From assembly GCA_963513935.1 (NCBI GenBank), contig OY740767.1, positions 79,596,060 to 79,660,059 on the forward strand: a stretch of DNA of 64,000 nt, written 5' to 3'. A program made the position numbers and the translations under genes. A model generated the notes under the pieces. It was given only the letters and a program-made list of their open reading frames with translations. It was not told the DNA's origin and searched no databases. The stretch is from Aphrophora alni. Taxonomy: Eukaryota; Arthropoda; Insecta; Hemiptera; Aphrophoridae. Positions 1 through 13,818 of the stretch are shown here, piece by piece (the first letter of the stretch is position 1; the number at the start of each line of letters is the position of its first letter).

Positions 1-2770
1 AAATGCAATATGCTCTATGTACTTTGTTTAATTGAAGTTATTTTTAATATTACAGGTAAAAGTTACTGATAACTATGTTTATTTTATGAAATGGGTATAA
101 TTATAGTCATCTGAATTTATTCTTTTGTATCGTACAATGATATAGTTCAGCAAATGAAGTGAGCCATTACATATTTAACATGATGCAATTATTTTGAAGT
201 AAAATGAGTAATATGATGTAGACATGTCAGAGAAAATATCATTACAGCACATCAGGTCAAGTAGTACATGACACACTGTGATATTGCAATAGTTTCATGT
301 ATTGTATTATGATAGTGTAAAAGTCAAGAAAACTAATCTTATAGTGAGCCCAAGATTTATTGATTTCTTTTTGCCATGTTGTTAAATCAAAGAAGTAGAT
401 GAGTAAAAAGATTTTTCATTTAGGTTATGTATCTCAAATAATAAAATCTAGGTAGACAAGTCTTTAATGGGCTTTATGTACCAGATTTTCCAACATCTCC
501 ATCTAATTGTAAACTAATGATATTTTGTGTTATTTAAATAAAATATTCAAGGATATATTATGATGCTTGAAATTATAATTTCAAATGGTAAAATAAAGGT
601 TTAATATCTCAATTTACTTACTTTTTACTAAAAAAACAAAAACAAAAAAAAACAACATATTTTAAGATATATTCAGTTTAACCATTAGCCATTAGTAATA
701 CTTACTTGTTGGATAAGTAAAAGTTGAAGTAGATACAAAGCTGGCTTGTACTAATAGTTAAATAGAAAATAAATCTGAAATCATCGACATTTGAGTCAAT
801 GCATGTTTAAAGCCAAATTAAAGAAATCAGTCTTCAATCACAGCTTCTTTGATTATGTTGTGTACTTCAAATTAAATCAATTGGTTTATTCAACAATTTT
901 CTAATGTTAAAAAAAGTATGTGTAATTTTTCTTATAAAGAATAATTTATTTGGTTGTGATAGATTGATGTGAATACCTTTATGAGATTTAAATATTTACA
1001 TCAATAATTTTAGCAAGAAATAGCAAAGAAACCTGTAGCTTCTAATTACTTGGTTAAAGCTTCAAATTTTTCTCAATTGTGTACATTTATGTTATACACA
1101 GGGAATATACAACATATTTTCAATTAAGATTTTTACATTTCTACCAGAAGAGTAGATTAGTACAAAATTTTTGACTGTGTTTGAATTAAATACTATGTTT
1201 TGATAGTTAAAAGAGTTTTAACTGTTATAAGATGGGATATATTACTTTTTATTGACTAATTTGGGTTAAAATTTTAGACAGACCCACTAAAATATCCAAA
1301 CAAAACTATGATGTAGGATATGAACCACAACATACTTTTTTTGAAGTTCACTATAGTTATTATTACATATTCTACCAAACAGCTAATTAATGTGTTATCA
1401 CAAATGATGCTACTATAAATTTATAACAAAGTTTGAAATGATACACTCATTTAAAAGTAACATATTAGCTTAATTTTGCATATATTGATTAATAATTAAT
1501 TTGTTTTCTACCTAAACAAACTAATAAGACCGGATTGTAATTTATAAGGATGTTATTGCTCAATGGTTTCCAAGGATCTTAATAATGATGGAAATACAGT
1601 AAAAATAGACAAACAATTAAAAACTTATATTTGTTTTCATTTCTGAGTTTCTGTTATGAAATTATCACGAGAGAAAGGTGTATAAAATTTATAAATGCTT
1701 ATAAAGTTTTTGTAAAATGTTTTGAAATGTTTTCGATTTTTTAATGGCTTTAAGAATAAAAATGGACAAATATTGCATATTTTGAGAACCCAAGTGAGTC
1801 TATGTAGCATTTAAATCAATTTAGCCTTTTGGGTTATAGGGTTTATCCTGTAAGTTTATGAATATGTCTGTAATGAAAAGTATTAAAGTCTCCCTCTCAT
1901 TTTCTTAAAATTTAAAAAATAGTATACAAACTTTGAAACATAGGGTTTTTCATAAATTAGTATCTCAACAAAAATATAAAAATGTACGGACTCTCAAACT
2001 ACTCGTCTTTAAATTCTCTTACGTTTTAATGTAAATGACCTAATTTTGTTTTTTCAAGGCTAAAGAACCTGTGAAATAATACGTTATAAAAGTTAATGAT
2101 TGTATCAAATTTGATGATAACTGATAAATTAAAAATTACTATTTTTTAAATGTAAACTTTTTATAAGGTATACATTTGAACCAACAGCCTAAAAGTAAAG
2201 GTTCAACGCTCCCATCAAAATATTCGCCAGATATCGGCTATAATATTTATTTTATAAACAATAGTACAGTTTACTCTCGTTTGACTGTTTGTATCAATGT
2301 CAACCTAACGCTTATAAGTCGTACTAATTTTTATCTGCTTAGCTAGCAGGATGTTTGATGTTGAACGTTTATGTCTTATAATAAATCTCCTACACACGTT
2401 GCACCCACCAGTTCAGAGTCTGTGGTCAGTCTATAGTTAACCTAATTGGGAAAATCATCCCACGTAATTGTGATTTTTCCCAGGCAGTTCACTTTTTATA
2501 GAGTTTTCATAATACTCATGTATCTTACAGATTGAACCAAATTTTGTTTTTGGTTGATAAACAGTACCTTATTACAGATGAATTAATAAGTGACTGTTGT
2601 TTTATGAAAATATAAGATTCTGTTTAGTTATTTTCACCTTTATTGCAGTCACTATTCTAATAACATTTTTCGAATAAAGTATTTGACAGTGAAACACACA
2701 TACACTGTAAGGGGCGACCATTTAATAGAATAATAATCGACTTCATAGACCCTATTACACCATATTGTAA
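1..2770. other. AT-rich non-coding region, nothing recognised
   Basis: All frames are interrupted by frequent stops and the base composition is strongly A/T. There are short homopolymer runs but no exon with splice context, RNA gene or transposon domain that I can support. It may be intergenic DNA or part of a long intron of a gene lying outside the window. Confidence 0.6.
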
Positions 2771-2771
2771 A

Positions 2772-3130
2772 TACAAGTATATATTATCTTAAAACGACTT
2801 TTCCACGAAATAACTGTGGGCGTTCATATGAAAAACAAAATAATATAAACACAAGGTACAACGCGTGTTACAATCCGATAAGGGTACGGATTTCAATAAT
2901 GAAGTCATATAAAACTTGACAAGCTATCTAGGAAGGGACTATATATTTCGTGGTGTTATTCATCCCAATCACAATGGTTAACTGAATGATTTTAACGAGG
3001 CATTAACCGACATGTTTTTCATGAAAACCCAACATTTTCGTCAAAATACTTAGACCACATAATAGTTTAATACAACTCAAACAAACCAGCATGGGTTAGA
3101 CGGAAAATCAATAAATCTATGCTTCAAAAA
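2772..3130 (+). mobile_element. Decayed LTR-retrotransposon (Gypsy-type) integrase core
   Basis: One frame starting at 2772 keeps the order of a retroviral-type integrase catalytic core despite several in-frame stops. It reads YKYIL then NDFS (first catalytic Asp), then QSDKGTDFNNEVI (second Asp in the SDxGxxF motif), then GVIHPNHNG (the HPQxNG motif). The catalytic Glu expected shortly after HPQxNG is Asn here and a stop lies beside it. After a frame change, FNTTQT matches the usual 'YNTT' segment after the core. No reverse transcriptase, protease or LTR was found nearby, so this is an isolated inactive fragment. Gypsy is favoured over BEL or Copia by motif spacing, but the clade is not certain. 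Confidence 0.7.
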
Positions 3131-4378
3131 ACCGTAAATATAACATACAATAAATTTAAAATAACAATTGCCTACCGTAAATAATCGAAAATTTCCAAGA
3201 AAAACAAAAAATGTATAAGGAAAAAAAAGGAGTTGTTTACGAATAGCTAGTAGGGGATTTAATAAATGGAATGTTTTATGGAAAATCAACGACAATATTT
3301 AACATGAAGTATAGAGGCCGGTGCCCAATTATAAATGTTTTTTAAATTTTTTTAAATTCACATGTATAGTTGATATACTAAAATATGGGAAACTTCAACG
3401 GGAACCCATACATGTTTCCCGAATGAAGCTGTATAAATAAATGAATAGAATGAATGTATAGAATAAATGAATAACATACTTGTCAGATGAGATGTACAAC
3501 GGAAATAATCCATTGTATAAGCCAAGGTCGCTGATTTTTATTAAAATTAAAATTTTTCATTTTGGACGTTGTACTAGCGGGAAGAGTCAGGTTGAGGGCT
3601 GACGAACTTTATCTAGCTGTGACGTCACGTGATCCTGAACTTGTCTAAAATTGTTCCCAAATACTTGGCATATTGGCGTTTTGGGAAGCGATTTTTGGCA
3701 ATTTTAAAAGTGCAGATTGGGGAATATAAGAGGTTCTAATTGTAGTGCAAGTAGGCATGCATTTTCCATTCAAACCAATTTATACAGAAGTACACATTTT
3801 GAGTTAAGTTAGTTTCAAAATGAAGGAAAAATAAAAATTCCTTAAAATCCCCAAAAATGTATGCTTATTTAGAATGAAAATAAGGACGAATTAATTATGA
3901 GAAATTAATAAATATGGTAAAGTTGATAACTAAAAAGTTGGAGGAAAGTATAAAACGTAAAGGGAATAAAGGTGTGAAATTAAAGGAATTAAAAAAAAGT
4001 ATAAGCTAATTAATTATAACCTAAGATAGGTTGAGAAACAGGAAATGAAATAAAAATATAATTTAATTTAAAGGTAGGAAAACTCACATCAAAAATAAGT
4101 ATTTGAGTGTAAAAAAAATAAAATAATAATAATAATAAAAAGTTGATAGTAACGTAATACAAAAGTCACGGAATGATAATGTAAGGATCCAAATAAACTT
4201 TGTTATTGAATAGTACCTGTTAACGAAGTGTAAAGGAATGCAACATTCAAGGGTGTAAAATTCATACCTAAAATACAAAGAAGAAACCCGTCATTGCGGC
4301 TACTAGGTTTATGGAAATGAGGCTACGAAGTATCAATATTTCTTCGAAAAATTAAAGACTTCAAAGTGCGAATTTACG
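3131..4378. other. AT-rich non-coding region with overlapping CRE/E-box
   Basis: No coding exon was recognised. The one compact signal is TGACGTCACGTGA at 3620-3632, a full palindromic CRE (TGACGTCA) overlapping a palindromic E-box (TCACGTGA) by three bases. No TATA box, initiator and exon combination was identified next to it, so a promoter role is not shown. Confidence 0.4.
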
Positions 4379-4480
4379 AAAACTTTCGGTCAGGTCGTGT
4401 GCGCAATATTACAGGAGCCTGGTCCGCTGCCAACAGGAATTGAGACCATCCGAAGACTAGTGTCAAGGTTTAAGAAAGTC
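4379..4480 (+). mobile_element. Possible transposase-type helix-turn-helix fragment
   Basis: A short uninterrupted frame reads KTFGQVVCAILQEPG followed by ETIRRLVSRFKK. This resembles the N-terminal HTH found in many Tc1/mariner-related and DUF4817-type transposon proteins (pattern: PP..KTIRR.V..F...GS). Only about 33 residues are visible and no catalytic domain follows, so this may be chance similarity. Confidence 0.28.
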
Positions 4481-7400
4481 AATTTAATTTCATACATAAA
4501 CAGCTTAATAGCCTAACTTAGAATCATACTCAATAATGAAGGTTTCTGGGTTAACTTAATAAGTTCTTGTTTTTCATGTTTAGAATCTAATATAGTAAGA
4601 ATATTCATGCCTAGAAATATAAATTTTATTAAAGAATTGGATCACCAATCCAAAGATCAGACTGTTAAGCAAAATCCGCAATTAAAAATAATAGATAAAA
4701 GAAGTAAAATTTCAAAATATTGAATAAATTAAATTAATGAAAAAGGAAAATAAATTGTGTAAATAGTAAAATTTCAATCTGCTACTTACAATATCAAATA
4801 TTATAGTTAAGAATTTATAAATTGAAAAGAGAATTTGATAAATGTTTTGATTTGAAAAAAGCAGATACAATAAAATATTTATTTTGTGAATTTGTGAACA
4901 ACCTAACAGTTTCATTTATTAGTAAAAACCTTTAATAAAACAATAGCTAGTGAACAAATTTTATAATTCATAACAGATGTACCATCATGTCTTAAGGAAG
5001 AAAAGGTTCTTATTGTATACTCTAAGAATCCTGCAACTTAGAGTTATAAATTTAAATAATAGGGGAATTAACTGATCTGAATGTAGTTAGAAGTAATATA
5101 AATACAATAACTTGAAGTTTAATCAATTTGGGGGTTGCAGTGTTTTCGGGCAGCGGAACACATTAAGGAAATTTCATAGCCGAGGACAAAGGAAAAAGAA
5201 CGTCAAATACTTCCATTAGGCTTTTAACCGTTGTTTTTGTAAAGTTCACTGAACACGAAGTCTCATCGACAAAAGACGGACGCAGGGTTCCTTGCTAAAA
5301 CAATGAGATGTTTCAAAAATTAATAGTCAGTTAAAGAATATAATAATTCAAAACAAAAATTAATACTAAAAACAAATGATTAAAAATAAATGATAATATT
5401 ATTGAACACCTAAGTTATATAAATAAGTACACTTATAATTAATTGAATAATAATGAAACATTAATTTCATAATAGTGAATAAACTTCTTTGTCAATGTTT
5501 TGAATATGGTTACGGGACTAGCTTTCTGTCGGATTAAAAGAGAAAAAAAATGAGACAAAAAGCCAAATTTATATTTTATCCTCATGACCATATTAATTTT
5601 TTTTTATACTTACTTTAGTTTTAACTTTGTTGGATTTTATTTTCATGTCGTAATACATTGTTATTTATACCACACCATTTTTTTCTCAATTTTTCCCTTC
5701 CGTGAGTCTTCACGATTTAAAACTCATCCACAGGATTATTACTTCTATTGAAGGATTGAGATTGGGTTTTCCAGCATCAAGTCACATTATATGGAACTTC
5801 CAGGAGCCAACTTCGGTACATTGTGAAGTTTGAAACAACTCGAAATGCAGTCAAATGAAAGATTAAAGCAGAGAAAGTAATCAAGGAATGAGGAGCGACA
5901 CGCACGAGATCTAGCGGAGCTACGACAAACTCTAATTATGCACATGTACAACTTTTATGGCAAGCTACTTATGAAATCAGAATGGAATATTAGAAATTAA
6001 TATTACTTCCCGACATTTAAAGGCCAGGTTACCCAATTCATAATTACTCTAAATTAAACAGACAATTCAGGAAAATTATTAAATAAACACGACACGGCCT
6101 CTAAAAGAAAATATTTAAATATTAGAACAACTGAACGCCCAACTGTTGGAGCCAATAATTAACCTCTTAAATTATATTTTAAAATAGCGTTTCGACATTA
6201 GGGTAATCACTAACTCTAATAAGAGATTACAAATATACCAAAATCTGAAATAGTCTCACAGATACAATCTACACTGCAATTGTAGATTCATTGTAACCTT
6301 TGCGCAAAATAGTCAATTAATTGGTATTTTAAAATTCTTTACGTAGGGCCTATTACAAATTGATTTTAAAATTAAATTAGATTTTTTATTATATTTTAAT
6401 ATCCAAGCATTTAAACTGATTTTGTATTTTTATTTATAAATGAATTAGACATGCAACTCACATCATATGTAGTATGACACGATCTGCCATCTGCCATCTG
6501 TAATTTAATTTTCTTTAAAGAAATTATTTTTACTACGTAAATTTCTTACAACCTATTATTTAGTGTTACTATTAGCAGTTTATCAAGTTTGTGTTGGTCA
6601 ATGTAAAATTAAAGTTACAGAAATACAGAGTCGTCAGTGTGACAAATATTTTTAGTTGTTTTATCTTGTAGTTATTTTTCTCTAATTCTAAATTACTTGA
6701 GAAGTTACTTCTCATATTAAATTAATAAGCTTTACTTACAAAGTTAAATTATTATAAAAAATTGCCTAATTTTTACCTCACCTTGTTTTTTAATATTCAA
6801 GGCTTTAAAACTAGCTCACTTAAAATGAAACATTGATTAGGCCTATGTGGCCATCCTATGAAAGCTTAAAAAATGTTGAAGTTTTTATATGACTTGTCAC
6901 CTACTTGTATACAAAGTGTGCAAAACAACAATACTCCAATTACAGTATTTCTTAGTTTTAGAAACTGTAGCAACTTGCAGGTTGACTTACGAACCGAAGG
7001 TGTTTCCTTTGTTTAACCTTTAAAGCAATGACTCACTCTTATTGGAAATTTTGCGTAGAGCAAGAAAATGTTATTGTATGTACAGTTACACCAACTGGTA
7101 GCAGAGAAAACATAAATATGTGTCAAAGAGCATAGATTTTTAAAGAAAATTGAAAATAATTTATTAATAGGTTAACTTGGGGATTTGAACTTTCTAATAT
7201 GCACCACTAAATCACATTTAGGCTACTTTGCAATTCAACCAAAAATTTTTTGTCACAGCGATGGCCATTCACCTGTATATAAATTTGATTTTTAAAGTAG
7301 CAGTTTTAAACACACAGATAATACCATTAAAATTAATTAACAAATAGCAACCAAAACTTACAAGAGTGGATATTCTGTAAGTTAATAAGTTAATAATGGC

Positions 7401-9304
7401 ATTAATGGCCTCAGTTTATATAAAACTTTGTAATTAATATAATTTTTATTAAAACAATTTTTCTTTTCGTTTGCTTATGATAACATAACGAAAGTCTTGA
7501 AGTTGACAAAAAATTACAATGATAGTCAACAAATATATTAGTTTGAGAATCCCTGATTTAATTCTTCACCATACATCCAGCAACAGCTGAACTGGTAATA
7601 TTCAAATAATTGTATGAAGTATCACTAGTAGGTCTATATTGTGTGTAAACTACAAAGACTTTTTAAAAACGTTCATCAATTCAATAATATATCATTTTGA
7701 AAATATATATATATATAAATAAATAATTGTCGTGCTTTAAGTTAATTTGAGTTATGCAGATGATAAAACCAATAGTGTATTTTAAATGCTATTTGTACCA
7801 TAAATGTATTTATGATACACAGCTCTGAATTTGTAGTGTTTAAAAAAATACAGCCATTGTAATTTGATTCAGATACCATTTATTTTATTAAGGCCACTAA
7901 GATTACGTACTATCACATTGTCTATGTAATTATCACGAACTCTATAACCAGAAGTGCAGAGGTTATTGGATCAGTTTAATAAGAAAACTTGTTTTCTAGC
8001 ATCTGTGCTGTTTTATCAATATGATATTTTTTTCTAAACTGAATTATCATTTAAACTCCCAATCACAAGTGTTTCAAGATTCAGGAAGATGAAAATGATT
8101 TTGTTAATTTCATACAAAGTAACCATCCATTCAAACAACGTTACAATACAGTTTAATGTATGCTTTTTTATTAGTACAAAAAAAATATGTCACTAAATTC
8201 CTTTGGTTTTTATATTGTTATGGGTTCTACATATTACAAGACCTTCAATAGTACTTTCAGGCTCTAGTAAAAAAAAAAAAAAATTCAACTTATTCACGGC
8301 AGTGTCTCGATCTAATAAAAAAATTTCTTAAACAGAAATATAATGAAAAACAGAATAAGAAAATTAAATATTAGATTTAGCATGTAAAAAATTGATAGGT
8401 TAAACTACTATAATGAATATATACATTAAAATATAATAAACTATCTAAAACTTACAAAACAAAATTATCTAGACGAAATGTAGATAATTTTATTCTATGC
8501 TAAAACTTGTAAACTTTACAGTATTTATAATTTGCTGAAGTGAGATTTATTTATTTGAAAAATAAGGGAAAAAGTACGTTTATTTTGCAACTAGTGTCAT
8601 TTTCAAAAAACATGTCTCCTCACCATCAGCCTCTTGTTATACTTGGGTATGTGGACAGAAAAGAGAGTACATATAGCTGACATACAAAAATTATTATGTG
8701 ATATTTCTTAACAATGAATGCCAATTAGATGTCAGAATAGTGGGAAATTAGTCTAAACATAGTCATCATGTTGTCACATTGTGCATGCAAGAGTAAGATG
8801 TAATACCTGTTGAATGGTCAAAGGGAGTCGGAAGTCTCGCTGTGACCTTCCCTAATTTATCTGATGTTACTAATACTGTAATTCCAATAATCTTTCACAT
8901 TTGTAATGCCATGAAACTATAATATGTAGAAACTGTGAGATTCAATACTTCTTCAACATGGTAAACCCGTACAATATAATGTTTCAAATAAAACGTTTAT
9001 AAAATTCTTTGGTTTTATTAAATTTAATTCTACGGAAAAAACATTGTAAACCTTCTCCATACCCTTAAACAAAATCAAATAATAACAATAAATAGAAATC
9101 TTTGACGTCACAAAAGTATGGAACATAAATAATTTATTTATTATTGGTTACACTTTTGAAAACTTTTGTATTAATAATATTTTAATCAAATATTTACATA
9201 ATAAAAAAATAACTTAAACTTACCTCGCTCATATGATAACACTGTAATGTTATTTAATCGATTAGATTTATTAATGTTTGTTGTAATTTTGTGTGTGTAC
9301 TAAT
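4481..9304. other. AT-rich non-coding region, nothing recognised
   Basis: Stop-dense A/T-rich sequence with poly-A/T runs and a short TA repeat near 7706-7718. Slightly more GC-balanced patches at 5140-5330 and 5700-5960 could be old transposon pieces, but no domain is readable. An AATAAA-bearing stretch near 8990 has no gene attached. Confidence 0.5.
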
Positions 9305-9820
9305 TATAATAAATTGTGTCAAATTTCTTTTACTTCTCATTATGCTCACTGGTTTGGGTCATTAACTTTCAATTATCATAAAAGTTTTAACGACATTAGT
9401 AGAACTGATTATAATAAATTAGGTCTTTATAACAGCTTCGTGGATGATTTATAAGTTTTTTAACCATTGACTCGACCTAACCTTTTTTTGAGTTATGGCA
9501 TAATGTGATTTGGTTTTCTTAGAGGCTACATTAAAACAAATTCGTTGAAGGGGAATTCAGAAAATCAAATAATAAGCTTTCGTCTCATGACAGCTATATC
9601 CAAATCGACTAATCGAAATAAATGAATAACATTCCTCTCAAGATATTGCCAAATTATTCCAACATATCTAATTTTATATATATTTGCCAGTTAAACTGCG
9701 AGTTATATACGGAAAAGCGCCACGTTATAAACAGTGTTTGAAACTGCGTAATCTGTGACAGTTCATTAGTACGAGCTTCGACGAGTTAATCATGCACTCT
9801 ACCAACTGAGCAACCCCTAA
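9305..9820 (-). mobile_element. tRNA-derived SINE, family 1, copy A
   Basis: On the minus strand the element starts with a tRNA-like head (GGGGTTGCTCAGTTGGTAGA at about 9817-9798), which contains a Pol III A box. A long body follows that aligns collinearly with the element at 14.8-15.35 kb in the opposite orientation. Shared blocks include AACGAATTTGTT, TCTAAGAAAACNAAATC, AAGACCTAATTT, ACTAATGTCGTT and TTAATGACCCAAAC. The B box is degenerate. Ends are approximate. No protein is encoded, as expected for a SINE mobilised by a partner LINE. Confidence 0.75.
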
Positions 9821-10534
9821 TTGGTAAACTCAAACTGTAGACAACAGTCGAATATCAGTCTAAAAGAATTTTTTTTTTGCAATCGGAGAACTAAAAAACG
9901 AATAAAACTATAAAAAACCAGAGAGATCATTTCTGACCAATCACATAACTTTACACTCTATATGTGTAGGAAAGAAATAGAAAATATATAATATTTAAAT
10001 TTATTAAAAAAATTGTAATTACAAAAATGGTTTACCAAGCCAATCATCTGTTACGTGTAATTAATTAGTTATTATATTTATATATCACTACCATTAATTA
10101 TTTACTGTTATTTATTTATCATAGAATCAGTCTGTCTGGAATTTTTGACTGTAGTATTAATTAGTGAGTAAGCTCTACTTATCTTAATTTCAAATCATTT
10201 ATATCAGGTAGTAATTATTTTATAATTTTTATGTCAGAAAATGTTCAAAATTTTGTTGACGTTTAAGAGCATGTACAGAAACTGACCTTTCTTCATTTTG
10301 ATATATAGCTAAACGATATCTTGTAATGTGTTATCGTATCAGATATTTTTAAATATTTAAATAGAGCTTAAGCTTGTTTCGCTTATGCCGTAAAATCGTA
10401 TTTGATTCAAATCGAGTTTTTAATTACAGTGTTCAATAGCCAGCAGTTGGTGGCATTTCTTCATCCCTTCTGTGGAGAGGGATAAATGAGATATATTCCT
10501 ATTTTGTAGAACTACCAAGGATACTACTGGATAC

Positions 10535-12500
10535 AAACATGAAGAGGAGCAAGATTGACATTCATCACTAAAATTGGGAGAAAAGATGCTACCTCTCCCA
10601 AATCCTACTGGCCAATCAGTTTAACATCCTTAATGGTTAAAGGAATAGAGAAGGTCGTAGATAATTTCATCAGGACAGGAATTCTGCAGAGAGTGCTCTA
10701 GAATTCATGTCAATACGCTTACAGGGTGGGCAGGTCCAGAGAGACAGTCTCTCTAGAGCTGAAGGAGATCATTCAGAAAACACTTAATGAGAAAGAAGTC
10801 GCAATTTGTTCCTTCATTGATACTGAAGGTGCATTTAACAATAAATACCTTTCATGAGGCTGTCAAAAGAGCGCTGGAAAGAAAGAGAGTGTACATTGAT
10901 GGCTACTAGAAAAGTAGAGACTAAAGTGGGACAAAGAACCATTCGAATCACTACTGTTAAGGGATATCCTCTGAGAGAGGTAATATCACTCTTGATGTAG
11001 AGCTTGGTCATAGATGAGTTACTTGGGCAATTAAGCGACATGAGTTTAAACTGCTTTGGTTATGCCGATGACATCGTCGTTTGGTGAGGGGGAAAAGTTG
11101 AAAGTACCCTTTGTGAATAACTAAAAAGTGGGATTGACTTACGAGAAGATGGTACACATCGGTTATGTTGTGTATAAATCCATTGAAAACCACCATTTAC
11201 TAAGAGAATTAAGCTTCCCAACCTGAGAACTATCAGCAAGTCACTTGCTCTAATGACTTTAATACAAAATAATAGCTGTGAAAAGATGGGATGGTCACCC
11301 GCGGATTTTATATTGGTTGTACTCTACGATAGAAGATCGTTCATCACATATGGGGCAGTGGAAGGGGCAACAGAATCAAGTTGATTACAACAAGAAGGTC
11401 ATTGGACAAATTGGCCACTGGCGTGCATTAGCAAAACAGGAGGGAAAAGATCATCATAGATCATCATAGATGCTTTCAATCAAGTTGTAGAAACAGCTGC
11501 TAAAGGGCATGCCTGCGACTAGCAAAGATTGGTCTAGGAATATCACCAGCAAACAGGGGAAGAAGTAGCAGACTGCCGAGAACTTCCGAAATACTCAATG
11601 CTAAGATAGTACAACTTTAAAGAACACTTCTTCATTGTACTGAGTTCAAAGAGTGAGTAAAGCAAGGAGTACATTAACTCACTGACAAAGTAAACTATGA
11701 TAAACGGACGGGTCCAAAGCTGAAGAAGAAACTGAAGCTAGAGTATTTGTGCCAGGTACCAGGTACTCGGAAGCGATGGGCGAATTTCTCAGCATCTTTC
11801 AAGTGGAAATCTATCCAATTGACAGGTGTCTGAAAGGAATATTGACAGGCGACACAAGAGGAAAAATATCACGTGTCTTTCAGACAGCCAAGCTGTCATC
11901 AAAGCGCTGAAATCTCCAATCATCAGTTTACCGATAGTTTGGGAATGGCTACAAAAACATGAGGACTAATGAAGTAGCTTTTCTCTGAATATTAGGACAC
12001 ATGGGATTAGAGGGAAATGAAAATCCAGATGACCTTGCGAAGAAGGAAGCCATTCGCATTACCAGAATAATTCTGTGGACTTTGAGAAAACTACTTCAAG
12101 ATGAGACTTAAAAGAGGCGAAGAACCCAGTAGATCAAAACTTTGGAAAGAAACAAAAGGACTGATGCAAGCTAAGGAGATAAATGGAAATTACGACCGTA
12201 AGAGATCCAGGGCATGTATTAGTCTATGCAAGAATAGGTTAAGACTACTAACGGGCTTCCTTACGGAGCATGGCACAATCAAAGGACATCCGGGAGGCTT
12301 GGCCTAAAGGATAGCATGACCTGTAAGTGTTGAAAGTAGGGGTGAGGAAACGTCTCATCACCTATTTATAAACTGAGAGGCCGGAGCTATTAAAAGAGTA
12401 AGAACCCTGGGAAAATACTAATTAGAAGTGGAAGATATACCATTTCTTAAATCTCCTTCAAATCATGCAGTTTATGAGATTTGGCTATGAGATTAGTAAG
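10535..12500 (+). mobile_element. Decayed non-LTR retrotransposon (LINE) with RT and RNase H
   Basis: Frame-shifted and stop-ridden, but the domain order is clear. RT entry motif at ~10550-10650 (VVFI-like, then SYWPISLTSL), palm segment at ~10770-10840 (ICSFIDTEGAFN), and the catalytic FGYADDIVVW box at 11054-11083. The post-RT LYWLYSTI segment lies at ~11300. RNase H remnants follow at ~11710-12050, with TDGSK-like, SDSQAVIKAL and GNENPDDLAKKEA blocks. The C-terminal LTGF/zinc-knuckle region (CKC...ETSHHLF) lies at ~12240-12370. RT plus C-terminal RNase H places it in the I/Jockey/LOA group. No ORF1 or endonuclease is visible upstream, so the copy is 5'-truncated and inactive. Confidence 0.88.
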
Positions 12501-13777
12501 GCTGTACAACTCTGTCCACATAGTCAACATACCATCAGACGGTCAACTGCCATGATATAATCTATAACACGTTTTGACGATCAGTCGTAGGTACTGCTAC
12601 TGTAGCTTGCTACTGCCACGTTGTTCGATAATTTCATGCGCTTAGAGCAGAGGCAGAAAGACAGGTTTATTTCATGTCTATAGCTCTACTTTAACTTAAA
12701 ATCAACTTCTCTTTGTCAGGTTTTGGGTGTTATATATATAACTTGAGAACAGATGATTAGATTTTGAAACAGCTTTCTTTACTATTTCAGTATGATATCT
12801 GGTAAGGTTTTAGTCTTTGTTTGATTAAAATTATTTTACAAGTCCAAAGTTATAACAATATTTGTCTGCACGGGTAATACGAAATCTTAATTTTTGTCAT
12901 GTTTTAAGCATACATTTTCAACGGCAAAATATATTTTTTAGTGGCAAAGATGGTATATAATTCAAATGATTAAGAAAAAGTCATTGGAACTGGAAAATTT
13001 TTAGAAATGATTTTTGACTATGATTTAAACACTGATTGGTACTGAAATATGATTTAAAATGGGTAGCAATTAAAAAGAAAATTGATTTTTCACAGTTTAT
13101 TTTTGATAATTCAGCGATAATATATTTGTTATCAATTACAAAGTTGGAACAAAATGAAACGTTATTTAAAATAATAAAATCTTTTCGAACTTATAAATGG
13201 TTTTAGTTAAATATACCTCACGAATGTGATACCAAAATTAACAGAACATGTGTTACACATTTCCTCTCTATTACACACCTAGAGTATCAGCTTTCCAGGT
13301 GCCTGGAAGTAATAATAGTTATGTACTTAAGCTAGCCCAAATTAAAATAAATAATAAGAACCCACAGATTATCAGATAATCATCAGGTATTAAAAGGGTA
13401 TTTTCAGAATTATTACTCATTCAATTTAAAAAGAGAATATTAGGCCATACAGACAAAGAACTTTGCATAGCCTAAACTTGTTCCCAATTTATTCAAGAAA
13501 AGGTGATTTTTTAGTAGACATTAGCAGAACAGTTCTCAAAATGATGAAATATTATTAAATTGTACATTAAACAAAACATTATTTAGGCTGGACAAAGGTC
13601 TTTGACAAGGCAAAAGTTAGTTTTTATAAAAATGTTCTAAACTACATAGATATGTAACAGAAATATATATTTTATTAGATTAATTAGTTGGCAAATATTT
13701 TTATTGAAATTTAACCTGTGTTTTTTTTTTTGTTTTCGTCAAATGACATACATTGGACTAGAGCAATTTTCTTACTC

Positions 13778-13818
<41 letters not shown>

